64,000 nucleotides of DNA from Bacteroidetes bacterium HGW-Bacteroidetes-10 (GTDB taxonomy: Bacteria > Bacteroidota > Bacteroidia > Bacteroidales > UBA932). The stretch spans positions 1-64,000 of the forward strand of contig PHDT01000003.1 in NCBI GenBank assembly GCA_002842695.1. Reading direction: 5' to 3'. Each line of letters starts with the position of its first letter. Position 1 is the first letter of the stretch. The notes under the pieces were generated by a model that was not told the DNA's origin, did no database searches, and was given only the letters and a program-made list of their open reading frames with translations. Positions 43,221-53,018 of this stretch are shown piece after piece. The position numbers were made by a program, and so were the translations under genes.

Positions 43221-43706
43221 ATGTCTGGATTCAATTTCAAGCAGTATATAACCCGAGTGGTGAAGTACATGATTTACCTGGCGGTTGTATTTTTTTTAAT
43301 CATTGGCATTTTTGCAATTACATCCCAAAGCGGATTCAAATTTGAAAATCTGTTTCGTCCCGGGACCGGCGGCCAGATGATTGTATTCTTCCTGGCCATC
43401 TCTCTGGTTTACCCATTTTTTGGCTTCGTAAAGAAGAAAATTTACCTCAACAGGGGATTTGCAGAGGACCGCGAAAAGATAGTTGATATCTTTCTGAATA
43501 CCCGCTATATTCTCATTTCTGAGACAGCGACAACAATCACCTTCAGGCACACCTCTGCTATTGTGAGACTCATGAGAATGTACGAAGATGATATTACAAT
43601 TGATTTTACTGACAATCCAATTGTAATGGAGGGTCAGAGAAAAGATGTATACAGGATAGGACGTGCCATTGAGTATCACACCCGCGACGACCGCAAGGAT
43701 GACTAA
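43221..43706 (+). CDS. Small two-helix membrane protein of unknown function
   Basis: Protein of 161 residues with two membrane helices (about 15-35 and 50-70) joined by a loop with FENLFRPGTGGQ, then a cytosolic-type C-terminal domain (residues 75-161) with REKIVDIFLNTRYILISETATTITFRH and a charged end. I do not recognise a named family; it looks like a conserved Bacteroidota hypothetical. Flanked by convergent trmB. Confidence 0.65.
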   Translation: MSGFNFKQYITRVVKYMIYLAVVFFLIIGIFAITSQSGFKFENLFRPGTGGQMIVFFLAISLVYPFFGFVKKKIYLNRGFAEDREKIVDIFLNTRYILISETATTITFRHTSAIVRLMRMYEDDITIDFTDNPIVMEGQRKDVYRIGRAIEYHTRDDRKDD

Positions 43707-43725
43707 ACTTAAAGGTTAAGGGGTT

Positions 43726-44460
43726 TTACCTGGGATAGAGATCGTGGTTCCACTCCGGAGCCGCGATTTTTTTATCTTCTGGCAGGACAAAACTAAGGTA
43801 GGTGATAGGATGTCCCTGTGAAAGAAAATGCTGTTCGTAATGGGTTTTGATTGAGAGAATCTCAGACATCTCAGGAGAAAGCATACCTCTCTCCATATCT
43901 GAATAAACATCCTTAATCTCGGCAAGAACCTCAAACTGATTCTTCTTTACCAGTGCGCAAGAGTATTCGTGCAGATACGGACTGTCTGTTTTAAGATGGA
44001 TTATTCCTCCGGGTTTCATAAATTTCCTGTACCGGTCAAGAAACATAGGTGCTGTCAATCTCTTGTTGTCTCTCCTTATCTGGGGATCTGCAAATGTTAT
44101 CCATATCTCAGAAACCTCGCCGGGGGAGAAGAGCCATTCAATAAATTCGATTCTGGTACGAAGAAATGCAGCATTGGAGATACCCTCCTCAGTTGCTGTC
44201 TTGGCTCCGCGCCACATTCTTGCACCCTTAATATCTACACCAATAAAGTTTTTGTCTGGATATTTCCGGGCAAGACCAACAGTATATTCGCCTCTTCCAC
44301 ATCCGAGTTCCAGCACAATGGGGTTCTCATTCCCGAAACATTCTGCATGCCATCTGCCTTTCATCTCATGATCCCTGCGGAACACCTCTTCAAAATCCGG
44401 CTGGTAAAGGCATTTGAAACTTTTATTCTCCTCAAATCTTCTTATTTTGTCTTTTCCCAT
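43726..44460 (-). CDS. trmB: tRNA (guanine-N7-)-methyltransferase
   Basis: Forms m7G46 in the tRNA variable loop; 244 residues. LELGCGRGEYTVGLA and FIGVDIKGARMWRGAK (SAM binding), ISEIWITFADPQIRRDNKRL (the TrmB FPDPW-like region, here FADPQ) and GGIIHLKTDSPYLHEYS are family features. Last gene of the leftward six-gene run; its start is 6 nt from the gldH stop. Confidence 0.92.
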   Translation of the reverse strand: MGKDKIRRFEENKSFKCLYQPDFEEVFRRDHEMKGRWHAECFGNENPIVLELGCGRGEYTVGLARKYPDKNFIGVDIKGARMWRGAKTATEEGISNAAFLRTRIEFIEWLFSPGEVSEIWITFADPQIRRDNKRLTAPMFLDRYRKFMKPGGIIHLKTDSPYLHEYSCALVKKNQFEVLAEIKDVYSDMERGMLSPEMSEILSIKTHYEQHFLSQGHPITYLSFVLPEDKKIAAPEWNHDLYPR

Positions 44461-44466
44461 TTTTAT

Positions 44467-44940
44467 CTACTGTGAGTTCTTCTTTACAATTATCCCAATT
44501 TCTCCAACTCCCTCCAAAACTGGCTCATCTGAAATCTGAAAAGCCTGAATATACCAGGTTCCCTTCTCGGGAAACGTTATTCCTTTTCTGTAAACCCATC
44601 TGAAATCTCTCCACATACCGGAACGGCTGAACATCTCCTTTCCCTCTCCCGTAAGGAGAAGCGAGAGTGAATCGGTATACCACCTGCCAGATGGGGAACC
44701 TATCCTGAATCGTAGCGGGAGCTCTACCAGTCCCGACTCTGAGTGGATTCTCGCATATACCTCCAGGTTGTAAAGCGCAAGCGAGTCATCAACCGGAATT
44801 CTGTACTCCAGATAAGAACCCGCTTTAAATTCTCCTCCATTCGGTTTTGCCGTATATGTTTCGAAATCCCCCCCGCGGATACACGAGAGGAGTGCAACTG
44901 CAACTAACACGAGAAGGCTACGCCTTCCTGTTATTTTCAT
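44467..44940 (-). CDS. gldH: Gliding-motility-type lipoprotein GldH
   Basis: Lipoprotein of 157 residues with lipobox LLSC right after a hydrophobic leader (MKITGRRSLLVLVAVALLSC), then a beta-rich domain (GSYLEYRIPVDDSLALYNLEVYARIHSE, LPLRFRIGSPSGRWYTDSLSLLL, FPEKGTWYIQAFQ). The frame is open further upstream, but the lipobox decides ATG 44940, which lies inside the end of ricT (23-nt overlap). Non-gliding Bacteroidales also carry gldH, so motility should not be inferred. Confidence 0.85.
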   Translation of the reverse strand: MKITGRRSLLVLVAVALLSCIRGGDFETYTAKPNGGEFKAGSYLEYRIPVDDSLALYNLEVYARIHSESGLVELPLRFRIGSPSGRWYTDSLSLLLTGEGKEMFSRSGMWRDFRWVYRKGITFPEKGTWYIQAFQISDEPVLEGVGEIGIIVKKNSQ

Positions 44941-46102
44941 TCCTTCCACCTTCGTTGTGGTTGTTGTGATGGCGGTTGACAGTCTTTTTGCGCCTGTTGT
45001 TACCTCCGCTTCTCTGTTTTTCATCAAACCTTGAGATGCTATCGTCACCAACAGCCGTAACAAATTCAGGAGATTTTTCAGATGCCACAGGAAGCAGGCT
45101 CTCGACCTTTACCCCTCTTGCATTTAATTTGATAATCTCTTTTACTCTTGTTGCCTCGAGCGGAAACATATTGGTCATGCTGTTCTGCTCATATGAAAAC
45201 CACATTACCCCTTTGAGAGTATCTGTTTTGACCAGGAAGGCCGGGCCGTCGAGAGTGTCCAGCGGCTCTCTTACATAAGGGATGTTTGTCTGGGCATCAA
45301 GGTAGGCTGCTGCCTCGTAATTAATGCAGCATTTAAGCTTGCTGCACTGCCCGGCCAACTTTTGCGGATTGAGTGAAAGATCCTGGCTCCTTGCAGCCTG
45401 AGTTGTGATGGACTGAAAGTCTGACATATATCTTGCACAACAGAGTTCCTGACCACAAACGCCAATTCCGCCAATGAGCCCGGCCTCCTGCCTTGCTCCA
45501 ATCTGACGCATCTCAATCCTTATCTTAAACTCCTCTGCAAATTGCCTGATAAGCTGACGGAAGTCTACCCTCTCGTCTGCTATATAATAGAAAATCGCTT
45601 TGGTGCCATCGCCCTGAAACTCCACATCCCCAATTTTCATGTTCAGATTCAAGGATGAGGCAATCTGCCTTGAGCGAATCATTGTCTTGTGTTCGCGGGC
45701 AATCGCCTCCTGCCACCTTTCGATGTCGAGGACTCTTGCCTTGCGGTATATCTTTTTAAACTCGTAGGTATCCTGATTAATGTCGTTTCGTTTGAGCTGC
45801 CTGCGCATTATTGGCCCTTTGAGGGTAACTATTCCCACATCGTGTCCGTTTACTGCCTCAACCACAACAATGTCCCCAACATGTATCTGAATTCCGGTAT
45901 CGTTCTTAAAGTAAAGCTTGCGGGTATTCTTAAAGCGGACCTCAAAGAGATCTGCGGAGTCGGCATCGGGAATGCCGCACATCCAGTCAAAGACGCTCAG
46001 CTTACAGCACCCACCGTTGAATCCGCACGAGAGTTCACCCTCGTCGGAGCGGTTTGATACTGTTCCGCGTGTGCAGTCATATTTAATGTTTTTTGCTTCC
46101 AT
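44918..46102 (-). CDS. ricT: RicT/PSP1-domain protein
   Basis: Protein of 394 residues with the PSP1 C-terminal domain core (IYRKARVLDIERWQEAIAREH, IGGIGVCGQELCCARYMSDFQ, KLAGQCSKLKCCINYE). Cysteine pairs there and in the N-terminal SCGFNGGCCKLSVFDWMCG suggest Fe-S or Zn binding; the Bacillus homologue RicT takes part in RNA maturation with RNase Y. The last about 40 residues are a basic, Asn/His/Arg-rich tail (NRRKKTVNRHHNNHNEGG). Next to holB and gldH, as usual in the phylum. Confidence 0.88.
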   Translation of the reverse strand: MEAKNIKYDCTRGTVSNRSDEGELSCGFNGGCCKLSVFDWMCGIPDADSADLFEVRFKNTRKLYFKNDTGIQIHVGDIVVVEAVNGHDVGIVTLKGPIMRRQLKRNDINQDTYEFKKIYRKARVLDIERWQEAIAREHKTMIRSRQIASSLNLNMKIGDVEFQGDGTKAIFYYIADERVDFRQLIRQFAEEFKIRIEMRQIGARQEAGLIGGIGVCGQELCCARYMSDFQSITTQAARSQDLSLNPQKLAGQCSKLKCCINYEAAAYLDAQTNIPYVREPLDTLDGPAFLVKTDTLKGVMWFSYEQNSMTNMFPLEATRVKEIIKLNARGVKVESLLPVASEKSPEFVTAVGDDSISRFDEKQRSGGNNRRKKTVNRHHNNHNEGGRNENNRKA

Positions 46103-46107
46103 AATTG

Positions 46108-47229
46108 CTACAAAGATAGAAAAAAGCGGTTACCCAGATCGGCAAAGATATACTTGGAGTTAACGTTGCGCTCAATGTCACCCAGGGCTGCGTTTATATG
46201 TTCAATCCCCTTTTCAAAAAAGGCGGGGTTTATCCTTGACGCCCATATTCTGAATGTTTCGGTTCGTGAGGCCGGCACAAAAGAGAGACCCGGCGAACCT
46301 ATGCTTATCATATATATGCGTCTTATATATTCCAGAAGGTTGTAACAGAACTCCTTCTGTTTCTCTCTTGAGAGCTGGGCAACCTCTTCCCAGACCATAA
46401 TTACCCTTGACAGATCCTTTGAGAGCGAACTGTTAATCAGAGAGGTAATGAGTGAGTCAAAGGCAGAGCTCTCTGTTGATTCAGAGATGAGCCTTCTTGC
46501 CCTGCTTATACTTCCTCCTGAAATCCTGGCCCATAAAAAGGCATCTGCAGGTTCTAGCCTGAAGTCATTTTCGAGCCTTGTTGCCAGAGTTTTGACATCA
46601 ACAGGCGGAACCTTTACAATTCTGCATCTTGAGAGGATTGTGGTAAGTATTCTGTCTGGCGACTGACTCACCAGGAAAAGAAAAGTTTTGTCAGGAGGCT
46701 CCTCCATAAGTTTGAGCAATTTGTTTGATGCCTCCTGATTCATTCTCTCTGCAAGCCAGACAACCATATACTTGTTCCCTCCCTCAAAAGCTGTCATGCT
46801 CAACTTTCTGAAAATGGAAGAGGCCTCGGCAACTGATATATTTCCCAGTTTGTTTTCAATCCCGCACTTTTCGTAGAACTCCTGTTCTGTCAGGTAAGGA
46901 TCTGCAGAAACAGACTCTCTCCATGTGGTTATAAAATTGTCACTGACAGGCTTTGATCCTCCTCCAGATGTAGTATTTACAGGGAAAACAAAATGGAGAT
47001 CCGGATGAATCATTTTGGAAATCTTGCTGCATGAAGGGCATGTACCACATGAATCATGCTCAGAACGGTTTGGACAAGAGAGATATTGTACAAAAGATAA
47101 TACCAGAGGTAAAGCTCCGAAACCCTGCTCTTCAGTAAACAGCATTGCATGAGGAATTTTTCGGGAGGAAGCCATTTTAATAAGCTGCTCCTTAATACCT
47201 TCCTGTCCTGTTACTGAAGAAAAATGCAT
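46108..47229 (-). CDS. holB: DNA polymerase III, delta-prime-type subunit
   Basis: Clamp-loader subunit of 373 residues. N-terminal AAA+-like domain without a proper Walker A (AMLFTEEQGFGALPLVLSF), zinc-type cysteines (SCPNRSEHDSCGTCPSCSKI), then FRKLSMTAFEGGNKYMVVWLAERMNQEASNKLLKLMEEPP and ILTTILSRCRIVKVPP, the SRC motif. 5 nt before ricT and 10 nt after the U32 gene. Confidence 0.92.
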   Translation of the reverse strand: MHFSSVTGQEGIKEQLIKMASSRKIPHAMLFTEEQGFGALPLVLSFVQYLSCPNRSEHDSCGTCPSCSKISKMIHPDLHFVFPVNTTSGGGSKPVSDNFITTWRESVSADPYLTEQEFYEKCGIENKLGNISVAEASSIFRKLSMTAFEGGNKYMVVWLAERMNQEASNKLLKLMEEPPDKTFLFLVSQSPDRILTTILSRCRIVKVPPVDVKTLATRLENDFRLEPADAFLWARISGGSISRARRLISESTESSAFDSLITSLINSSLSKDLSRVIMVWEEVAQLSREKQKEFCYNLLEYIRRIYMISIGSPGLSFVPASRTETFRIWASRINPAFFEKGIEHINAALGDIERNVNSKYIFADLGNRFFLSL

Positions 47230-47238
47230 ATTGAAAAT

Positions 47239-49122
47239 TTAGCCAAAGATAACCATTTCACAGTTCTTACAATCAAAAGCCAGGCGGAACTTCCTCTGTC
47301 CGTTCACGAGGAAGAGCGGTTCTGCAACAGGCTTTGAATATCCCTCTTTTGGGCACATCCCAAGTTCAAACTTGATGCAATATTTACACCTCATCAGTTC
47401 TGCCTCAATTGGCGGGTCAATTTCAAAAGCCTTATCTGCCGATTCTGCGCCAAGATCTAAGTAGAGCTGCTCTGACAGCTTATTGGAAACATTACCCAGA
47501 TATGTGATTTTCTTTCCGTTGAATATCCCCCTTAGCTTTTCGGGAACCACTCCGCTCATAACGCTTCTCTCTGCATGTTCTGCGGCGGAGGCGAGCTTCA
47601 GGCTCTTTGTTTCGTGCGGATTCTCTCTGATAATATCGAGTTCTGCAGCCACCCTCCTGCGGAGGTCGTTAATTGCAGAAATTGGCATGAACGGAAGCTC
47701 GCCTCCGCCCAGTGAATTCACTTTAAAAAGATAGATATCTGTGCTCTTCTCAAGTTGTGTCCTGAGAGAGCGCTCCGCTGCTTCGGGATTCTTTGCCTCA
47801 TCAAACGGGCCATTAGCTAAAACAGATGCTGATGTTCCATCCTCGCACACCGCCTCAAGAGTAATATCTTCACCGTCATACATGAGATCAAGTGTAACGC
47901 CAAGAACTCTTTTGGGCATATTCTTCTCCATCTCCTTCTCGAAGTTGTGATTGAAGTTGCGGTATATCTTAACTCCCTGCTCAAGTTCAATTTTGTCGTT
48001 AATGATAATGAGCCCAGGCTCCGTAACATTTGCCCTTGAACCAAGTATCTCGCCCCCTTTTCCAATGAAGCAGATTCCGTCACCATTCTCCACTCTCATT
48101 ACGGCAGCATATCTTATATTAGTCTTTCCGCCACGTTTGTCAATAACCGAACTCTTTACTGTACCAACAAACTCTCCAATTGATTTTGCGGCATCGCCAC
48201 TGTTCCACTCTCCCCTCCTGCCGTTAATAAAAAGATTTGTGTAACCTCTGTTGAATGTACTCTCAGGACGAGGCGTAAAGCCTCCGTAAAGCTTACCGTA
48301 CGATGCAGCAGTATATCTTGAGTCACTCGCAATGAAACTGTCAAGAAGAGACCTGTAATGCCTTACGACATTCTTGATGTAAGAGATATTTTTCAGACGC
48401 CCCTCAATTTTGAAGGATGATATCCCGGCCTCTGCAAGCTGAGGAATATATTCGCCCAGATTAAGGTCCTTAAGAGAGAGCAGTGTCTTGTCCCTGACCA
48501 GCAGCTTCCCTTTGGAATCGGTTAAATCATATTTTGAACGGCAAGCCTGCGCACATGCACCTCTGTTGGCACTTCTGCCTGTGAGTCTTTCACTCATATA
48601 GCACTGCCCGCTGTACGATACACAAAGTGCACCATGAATAAAACTCTCAAGTTCGACTGAAGTATTGGCCCTTATCTCCCTAATCTGTTCAAGTGACAAT
48701 TCCCGCGCTAGTATAAGCCTGCTGAAACCAAGGTCCTCAAGCATTTTTGCCTGCTCCACTGTGCGGATATTTGTCTGAGTAGATGCAAAAAGCGGAACAG
48801 GAGGCATTTCTGCCTTCAAAAGACCAAGGTCCTGAATAATAAGGGCAGCGCATCCTGCTTCATAAGCCTGACGGGCAAGTCTTTCGGCCTCCTTAATCTC
48901 TTTATCGTAAAGAATTGTATTAATAACCATAAAGACTTTTGCACCATATTTCTGACCATATGCGGCAAGCCTTTCTATATCATGCATGGAATTTCCCGCA
49001 GCCTCCCTTGCTCCAAAAGCAGGTCCTGCAATATAGAGAGAATCGGCACCGCAATCAATTGCTGCAATGCCGATCTCTTTGTTTCTGGCCGGAGCCAGTA
49101 ATTCTAATTTGCTTAGTTGCAC
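47239..49122 (-). CDS. U32 family peptidase-like protein
   Basis: Protein of 627 residues of the U32 family, whose characterised members act on tRNA/rRNA modification (TrhP/RlhA) or collagen. N-terminal TIM-barrel-like part begins LELLAPARNKEIGIAAIDCGADSLYIAG; the family signature ESFIHGALCVSYSGQCYMSERLTGRSANRGACAQACRS contains Fe-S-type cysteines. A second cysteine cluster near the C-terminus (LMRCKYCIKFELGMCPKEG) is typical of the longer forms. Hydroxylation of RNA is more likely than proteolysis. Overlaps the TPR gene's end by 10 nt. Confidence 0.88.
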   Translation of the reverse strand: MQLSKLELLAPARNKEIGIAAIDCGADSLYIAGPAFGAREAAGNSMHDIERLAAYGQKYGAKVFMVINTILYDKEIKEAERLARQAYEAGCAALIIQDLGLLKAEMPPVPLFASTQTNIRTVEQAKMLEDLGFSRLILARELSLEQIREIRANTSVELESFIHGALCVSYSGQCYMSERLTGRSANRGACAQACRSKYDLTDSKGKLLVRDKTLLSLKDLNLGEYIPQLAEAGISSFKIEGRLKNISYIKNVVRHYRSLLDSFIASDSRYTAASYGKLYGGFTPRPESTFNRGYTNLFINGRRGEWNSGDAAKSIGEFVGTVKSSVIDKRGGKTNIRYAAVMRVENGDGICFIGKGGEILGSRANVTEPGLIIINDKIELEQGVKIYRNFNHNFEKEMEKNMPKRVLGVTLDLMYDGEDITLEAVCEDGTSASVLANGPFDEAKNPEAAERSLRTQLEKSTDIYLFKVNSLGGGELPFMPISAINDLRRRVAAELDIIRENPHETKSLKLASAAEHAERSVMSGVVPEKLRGIFNGKKITYLGNVSNKLSEQLYLDLGAESADKAFEIDPPIEAELMRCKYCIKFELGMCPKEGYSKPVAEPLFLVNGQRKFRLAFDCKNCEMVIFG

Positions 49123-50063
49123 TTAAGCTGAGTTTTCACTTTATATTCTGCAATTTGCTTGTAAGTAGGATCTGTCAGAATTTGCTTATAGTATCCGCAA
49201 GCCTTGGCATTGTTGCCTTTGCCTTCGTATGCCAGAGCAAGGTTGTAGAGTGTTGAAGCCTTGTCCTTGGCATTTGTATCCATTGCATAGTAAGCCTCCA
49301 GAGCATTGATACCATCGTCAAATTTCTTTAGCTGAACTGCAGAGAGGCCAATTAGCTTAAGAGCGTTGCCCGACTCAGCAAGTTCGTTTGATTTCTTTGC
49401 ATTATCCAGTACAGCAACCCAGTTCTTGGTCTTAAGTTCAGCAGCCGATTTCTTAAGGTACAGAACAGAGAGTTGCTTAGAAGCATCTTCCTTCTGACCA
49501 AACTTGATTGCGTTTTCAAAAGCTGCAACAGCTCCTGCTTCATTGTTGAGGCGGCTCTCTGCCATTCCAATTCTGAGGAATGCTACTCCGTTTTCCGGAT
49601 CTGCCTTTAGAACCTTTTTATATTCAACAATTGCCTCTGCAAATTTACCTTCGTTAAGCAGAGCATTTCCGTCTGCCATCAATACTTGAGGTAACAGGTC
49701 GGCAGCTTCGGTAACCACACTGGCAACTGAGTAGGCTTTTCCTGTCTCGATTGCCTTTTTAAGCTGAACAACAGCATTGTCAATATCTTTTGCTGCTGCG
49801 AACTCCTTTCCATATCTGAGGTGAATCTGAGGTATCATTGCTTTGATTTCAACTACCATTGCGGCTCCCTCTTCACCTAAACCCTCAAGCATTTTAAGCG
49901 CTTTGTTGAATGAGTCCAATGCGGCAGGAAGGTTTCCCTCATTGAGAGATGTGGCAGCAGCGTTATAAGTTTCGGTCGCAGTTGCCAGATCCTGACCGTT
50001 GATGCTGCCAAAAGACAACACCGATAGGGCGCAAATTGCCAAAAATGTCTTGAATTGTTTCAT
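49113..50063 (-). CDS. Exported TPR-repeat protein
   Basis: Protein of 316 residues with a signal peptide (to about residue 23) and at least five tetratricopeptide-like helical pairs (e.g. DLATATETYNAAATSLNEGNLPAALDSF, AIVEYKKVLKADPENGVAFLRIGMAE, STLYNLALAYEGKGNNAKACGYYKQIL). A protein-interaction scaffold in the periplasm or outer membrane is likely. It heads the six-gene leftward operon with a good promoter at 50094-50125. Confidence 0.8.
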   Translation of the reverse strand: MKQFKTFLAICALSVLSFGSINGQDLATATETYNAAATSLNEGNLPAALDSFNKALKMLEGLGEEGAAMVVEIKAMIPQIHLRYGKEFAAAKDIDNAVVQLKKAIETGKAYSVASVVTEAADLLPQVLMADGNALLNEGKFAEAIVEYKKVLKADPENGVAFLRIGMAESRLNNEAGAVAAFENAIKFGQKEDASKQLSVLYLKKSAAELKTKNWVAVLDNAKKSNELAESGNALKLIGLSAVQLKKFDDGINALEAYYAMDTNAKDKASTLYNLALAYEGKGNNAKACGYYKQILTDPTYKQIAEYKVKTQLKCN

Positions 50064-50093
50064 AAGTTATATTTTTTTTAATTGGGATTCTCG

Positions 50094-50125
50094 CAAAAAT
50101 AAAAAAAACAAATAAACCATGCAAA
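50094..50125 (-). promoter_or_regulatory. Promoter of the TPR-U32-holB-ricT-gldH-trmB operon
   Basis: Minus strand: TTTG (50125-50122), 20-nt spacer, TATTTTTG (50101-50094), 30 nt before the TPR ATG. Exact consensus at both boxes. Confidence 0.65.
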
Positions 50126-50133
50126 ATATTGGA

Positions 50134-50141
50134 TATATTTG
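50134..50141 (+). promoter_or_regulatory. Putative -7 box for the M16 protease gene
   Basis: TATATTTG matches TAnnTTTG, 33 nt before the ATG; -33 not clear. Confidence 0.35.
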
Positions 50142-50174
50142 TGATTGCGAATTTTAAAAACTAATTAATAGTTC

Positions 50175-52994
50175 ATGAAAAGGATTTTTACATTTACGGC
50201 TCTCATGCTTATTGCCTTTTTGGCAACAGCTCAGATGCCTCAGAAACTACCCCTGGACCCTAAAGTAAGGTCGGGCGTACTCGAAAACGGACTGACATAT
50301 TATGTTGTCCAGAATGCCGAGCCTAAGGGTCAGGCAGAATTTTACATTGCCCAGAAAGTGGGCTCTGTACTTGAAGAGGAGAGCCAGAGAGGTCTTGCTC
50401 ACTTCCTCGAGCACATGGCCTTTAACGGTACCGAGCATTTCCCCGGAAATGGAATCATATCATACCTGGAGACCATTGGTGTGAAGTTTGGGGTTAACCT
50501 TAACGCATACACATCACTTGATCAGACAGTTTACAACATCTCAGGCGTGCCTGTGAAAAGACAGGGCATTATTGACTCTTGTCTCCTCATTCTCAGAGAC
50601 TGGTCATGTGCCATCTCTCTTACAGAAGGAGATATTGACGAAGAGAGAGGAGTTATCCGCGAGGAGTTCCGCACAAGCAGCAATGCTATGCTCAGGATGT
50701 ACGAGAAAGATATCTTTCCTGCTCTTTTCCCTGACAGCAAATATGCAAACCGTCTCCCTATCGGACTTCTTGATGTAATCAATAATTTCACATACAAGGA
50801 GATTCGCGACTACTACCACAAATGGTATCGTCCGGACCTTCAGGGAATCATTGTTGTAGGTGATATTGATCCTGCAGCAATTGAAGCTCAGATCAAAACA
50901 ATGTTCGGGTCAATTCCAAAGGCTGTTAATCCTGCTGAGAGAATTGAGATTCCTGTTCCTGATACAAAGGAGCCAATAATTGGAATTGGAACAGATCCAG
51001 AGGCAACTTCAAGCAGTGTTATGTTATTCTACAAACACGATGTTTTGCCTAAAGAGCTAAGGGCCACAGCTGCAGGCATGGTAATGGACTTCATGAATAC
51101 AATGGTTACCCGCATGCTTAACTCTCGCCTTCAGGAAATTGTTCAGAAACCGGATGCACCTTTCACAAGTGCTGGTTCTAACTATGGTGGTTATGTAGTT
51201 GCACAATCCAAAGATGCATTTGGCATCTCTGCCGGTGCGAAGGAGGGCAAGATTGAAGAGTCCCTCAGGCTCATGGTTAACGAAGCCGAAAAAGTAAAAC
51301 GTTTTGGATTTACAGCTTCTGAACTTGAGCGTGCAAAGGCAAACTATATGAGTGGTCTCGAGCAGGTATACAAAGAGCGTGAGAAGCAAAAGAACAGTTA
51401 TTATGTAAGCAATGTTCTTAACAACTTCCTCACCAACGAGGCATATCCCGGTATTGAGACAACTTATGCAATGATGCAACAAATAGCTCCGGCTATTCCT
51501 CTTGAGCAAATTAACAAATATGCTCAGTCACTACCAACAACTGAGAACATTGGTATTGCAGTTATGATGCCTGCAAAGGATGGACTTAAGGTTCCAACCA
51601 AAGAGGAGATTATGACTGTATTCAACAACGCCGTTAAGGAGGAGGTTGAGGCATATAAGGAGACTATCTCTAACGAACCGCTTGTTCCTGTTGCTCCGGC
51701 AAAGGGATCTGTAGTTTCAGAAGTTAAAGAGCCTATGAGCGGCGCTACTGTATGGAATCTTTCAAATGGTGCTACCGTTGTTATTATGAAGACAGACTTC
51801 AAAGACGATCAGATTATGTTCAACGCGGCATCAAAGGGTGGTCTTTCATTGTTTGGAAAAGATGATATCATCGCGTCGAAAGTTGCCGTTGAAGCTGCAA
51901 ACGTAGGCGGACTTGGCAAATACAGCGTTACAGACTTGCGCAAGGTTCTTGCCGGCAAGAATGTGAATACAAGACCATCTATTTCAATCATGAGCGAGAC
52001 TCTTTCCGGCAGCAGTACGCCAAAAGATATCGAGACATTCATGCAACTCGTTTACCTAAACTTTACAGCTGTAAGAGAAGATGATGATGCATTCAGATCA
52101 TATGTTGGAAGAATGAAAGCTCAGCTTGAAAATCTTTCTGCCCAGCCAATGGTTGCTTTCTCAGATACTCTTCAGAAGGCCCTTTTCAACAACAATCCTT
52201 ATGCAAACAGACTCACTCTTGAGATGCTTGACAAGATTGATTACAAAAAGACACTTGAACTGTATCGTCAGCGTTTCGCAAATGCAGCAGATTTCACATT
52301 TACTTTTGTAGGAAATGTAGATGCAGCTGTTTTGAAACCACTGGTTGAAACATACATTGCATCACTGCCTTCAAACAAATCTCAGAAAGAGAACTGGAAG
52401 AATGTAGGAATGGTTCCTGTAAAAGGCAAGGTAGTTAAGCACTTTGACAAAGAGATGCAGACACCTAAAGCAACTGTTTATACAATTTTCACCGGCAAAG
52501 CAGGCTATTCTGTTGAGAACAACATTCTCGCAAGCATGACCAAGCAGGTGTTTGATATGGTATTTACAAGAAGCATCCGCGAGCAGGAAGGCGGTACTTA
52601 CGGTGTTGGCGTTAACATGAACATCACTTATTATCCTGAAGAGTACTATACATTCCTTTTTGGCTTTGACACAGATGTTGCCATCAAAGAGAGACTTCTC
52701 AACAGAGCTCACAAGGAGATAGGACTTGTAATTGAAAAGGGTGTTACCCAGGAAGACTTCTCAAAGATTATGGAGTACATGCAGAAGACATATACCCAGA
52801 ATCTTCGCGAGAACGGCTACTGGCTTGGAGCTATCTCAAACAGGTTCCTTATGGGCAAAGATATGCACACTACCTATGAGGCAACTTTAAAGGGAATAAC
52901 TCCTGCAAAACTCAACAAGTTCATTAAAGAGACACTTTCACAAGGCAATCAGCTCGAAGTTATCATGAGCGGTAAAATTGCCGAGAAAAAATAA
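50175..52994 (+). CDS. M16 family zinc metalloprotease
   Basis: Secreted insulinase/pitrilysin-type protease of 939 residues; signal peptide to about residue 19 (LIAFLATAQ). The active half carries the inverted zinc motif HFLEH in RGLAHFLEHMAFNGTEHFPGNG, with the downstream glutamate in EERGVIREEFR. The second half (from about 520) has a similar fold without the motif, as normal for this family. In Bacteroidota such proteins are periplasmic or outer-membrane-linked. DUF3109 follows after 24 nt. Confidence 0.94.
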   Translation: MKRIFTFTALMLIAFLATAQMPQKLPLDPKVRSGVLENGLTYYVVQNAEPKGQAEFYIAQKVGSVLEEESQRGLAHFLEHMAFNGTEHFPGNGIISYLETIGVKFGVNLNAYTSLDQTVYNISGVPVKRQGIIDSCLLILRDWSCAISLTEGDIDEERGVIREEFRTSSNAMLRMYEKDIFPALFPDSKYANRLPIGLLDVINNFTYKEIRDYYHKWYRPDLQGIIVVGDIDPAAIEAQIKTMFGSIPKAVNPAERIEIPVPDTKEPIIGIGTDPEATSSSVMLFYKHDVLPKELRATAAGMVMDFMNTMVTRMLNSRLQEIVQKPDAPFTSAGSNYGGYVVAQSKDAFGISAGAKEGKIEESLRLMVNEAEKVKRFGFTASELERAKANYMSGLEQVYKEREKQKNSYYVSNVLNNFLTNEAYPGIETTYAMMQQIAPAIPLEQINKYAQSLPTTENIGIAVMMPAKDGLKVPTKEEIMTVFNNAVKEEVEAYKETISNEPLVPVAPAKGSVVSEVKEPMSGATVWNLSNGATVVIMKTDFKDDQIMFNAASKGGLSLFGKDDIIASKVAVEAANVGGLGKYSVTDLRKVLAGKNVNTRPSISIMSETLSGSSTPKDIETFMQLVYLNFTAVREDDDAFRSYVGRMKAQLENLSAQPMVAFSDTLQKALFNNNPYANRLTLEMLDKIDYKKTLELYRQRFANAADFTFTFVGNVDAAVLKPLVETYIASLPSNKSQKENWKNVGMVPVKGKVVKHFDKEMQTPKATVYTIFTGKAGYSVENNILASMTKQVFDMVFTRSIREQEGGTYGVGVNMNITYYPEEYYTFLFGFDTDVAIKERLLNRAHKEIGLVIEKGVTQEDFSKIMEYMQKTYTQNLRENGYWLGAISNRFLMGKDMHTTYEATLKGITPAKLNKFIKETLSQGNQLEVIMSGKIAEKK

Positions 52995-53018
52995 CACTTA
53001 CCAAGTACCCGGCACCAC

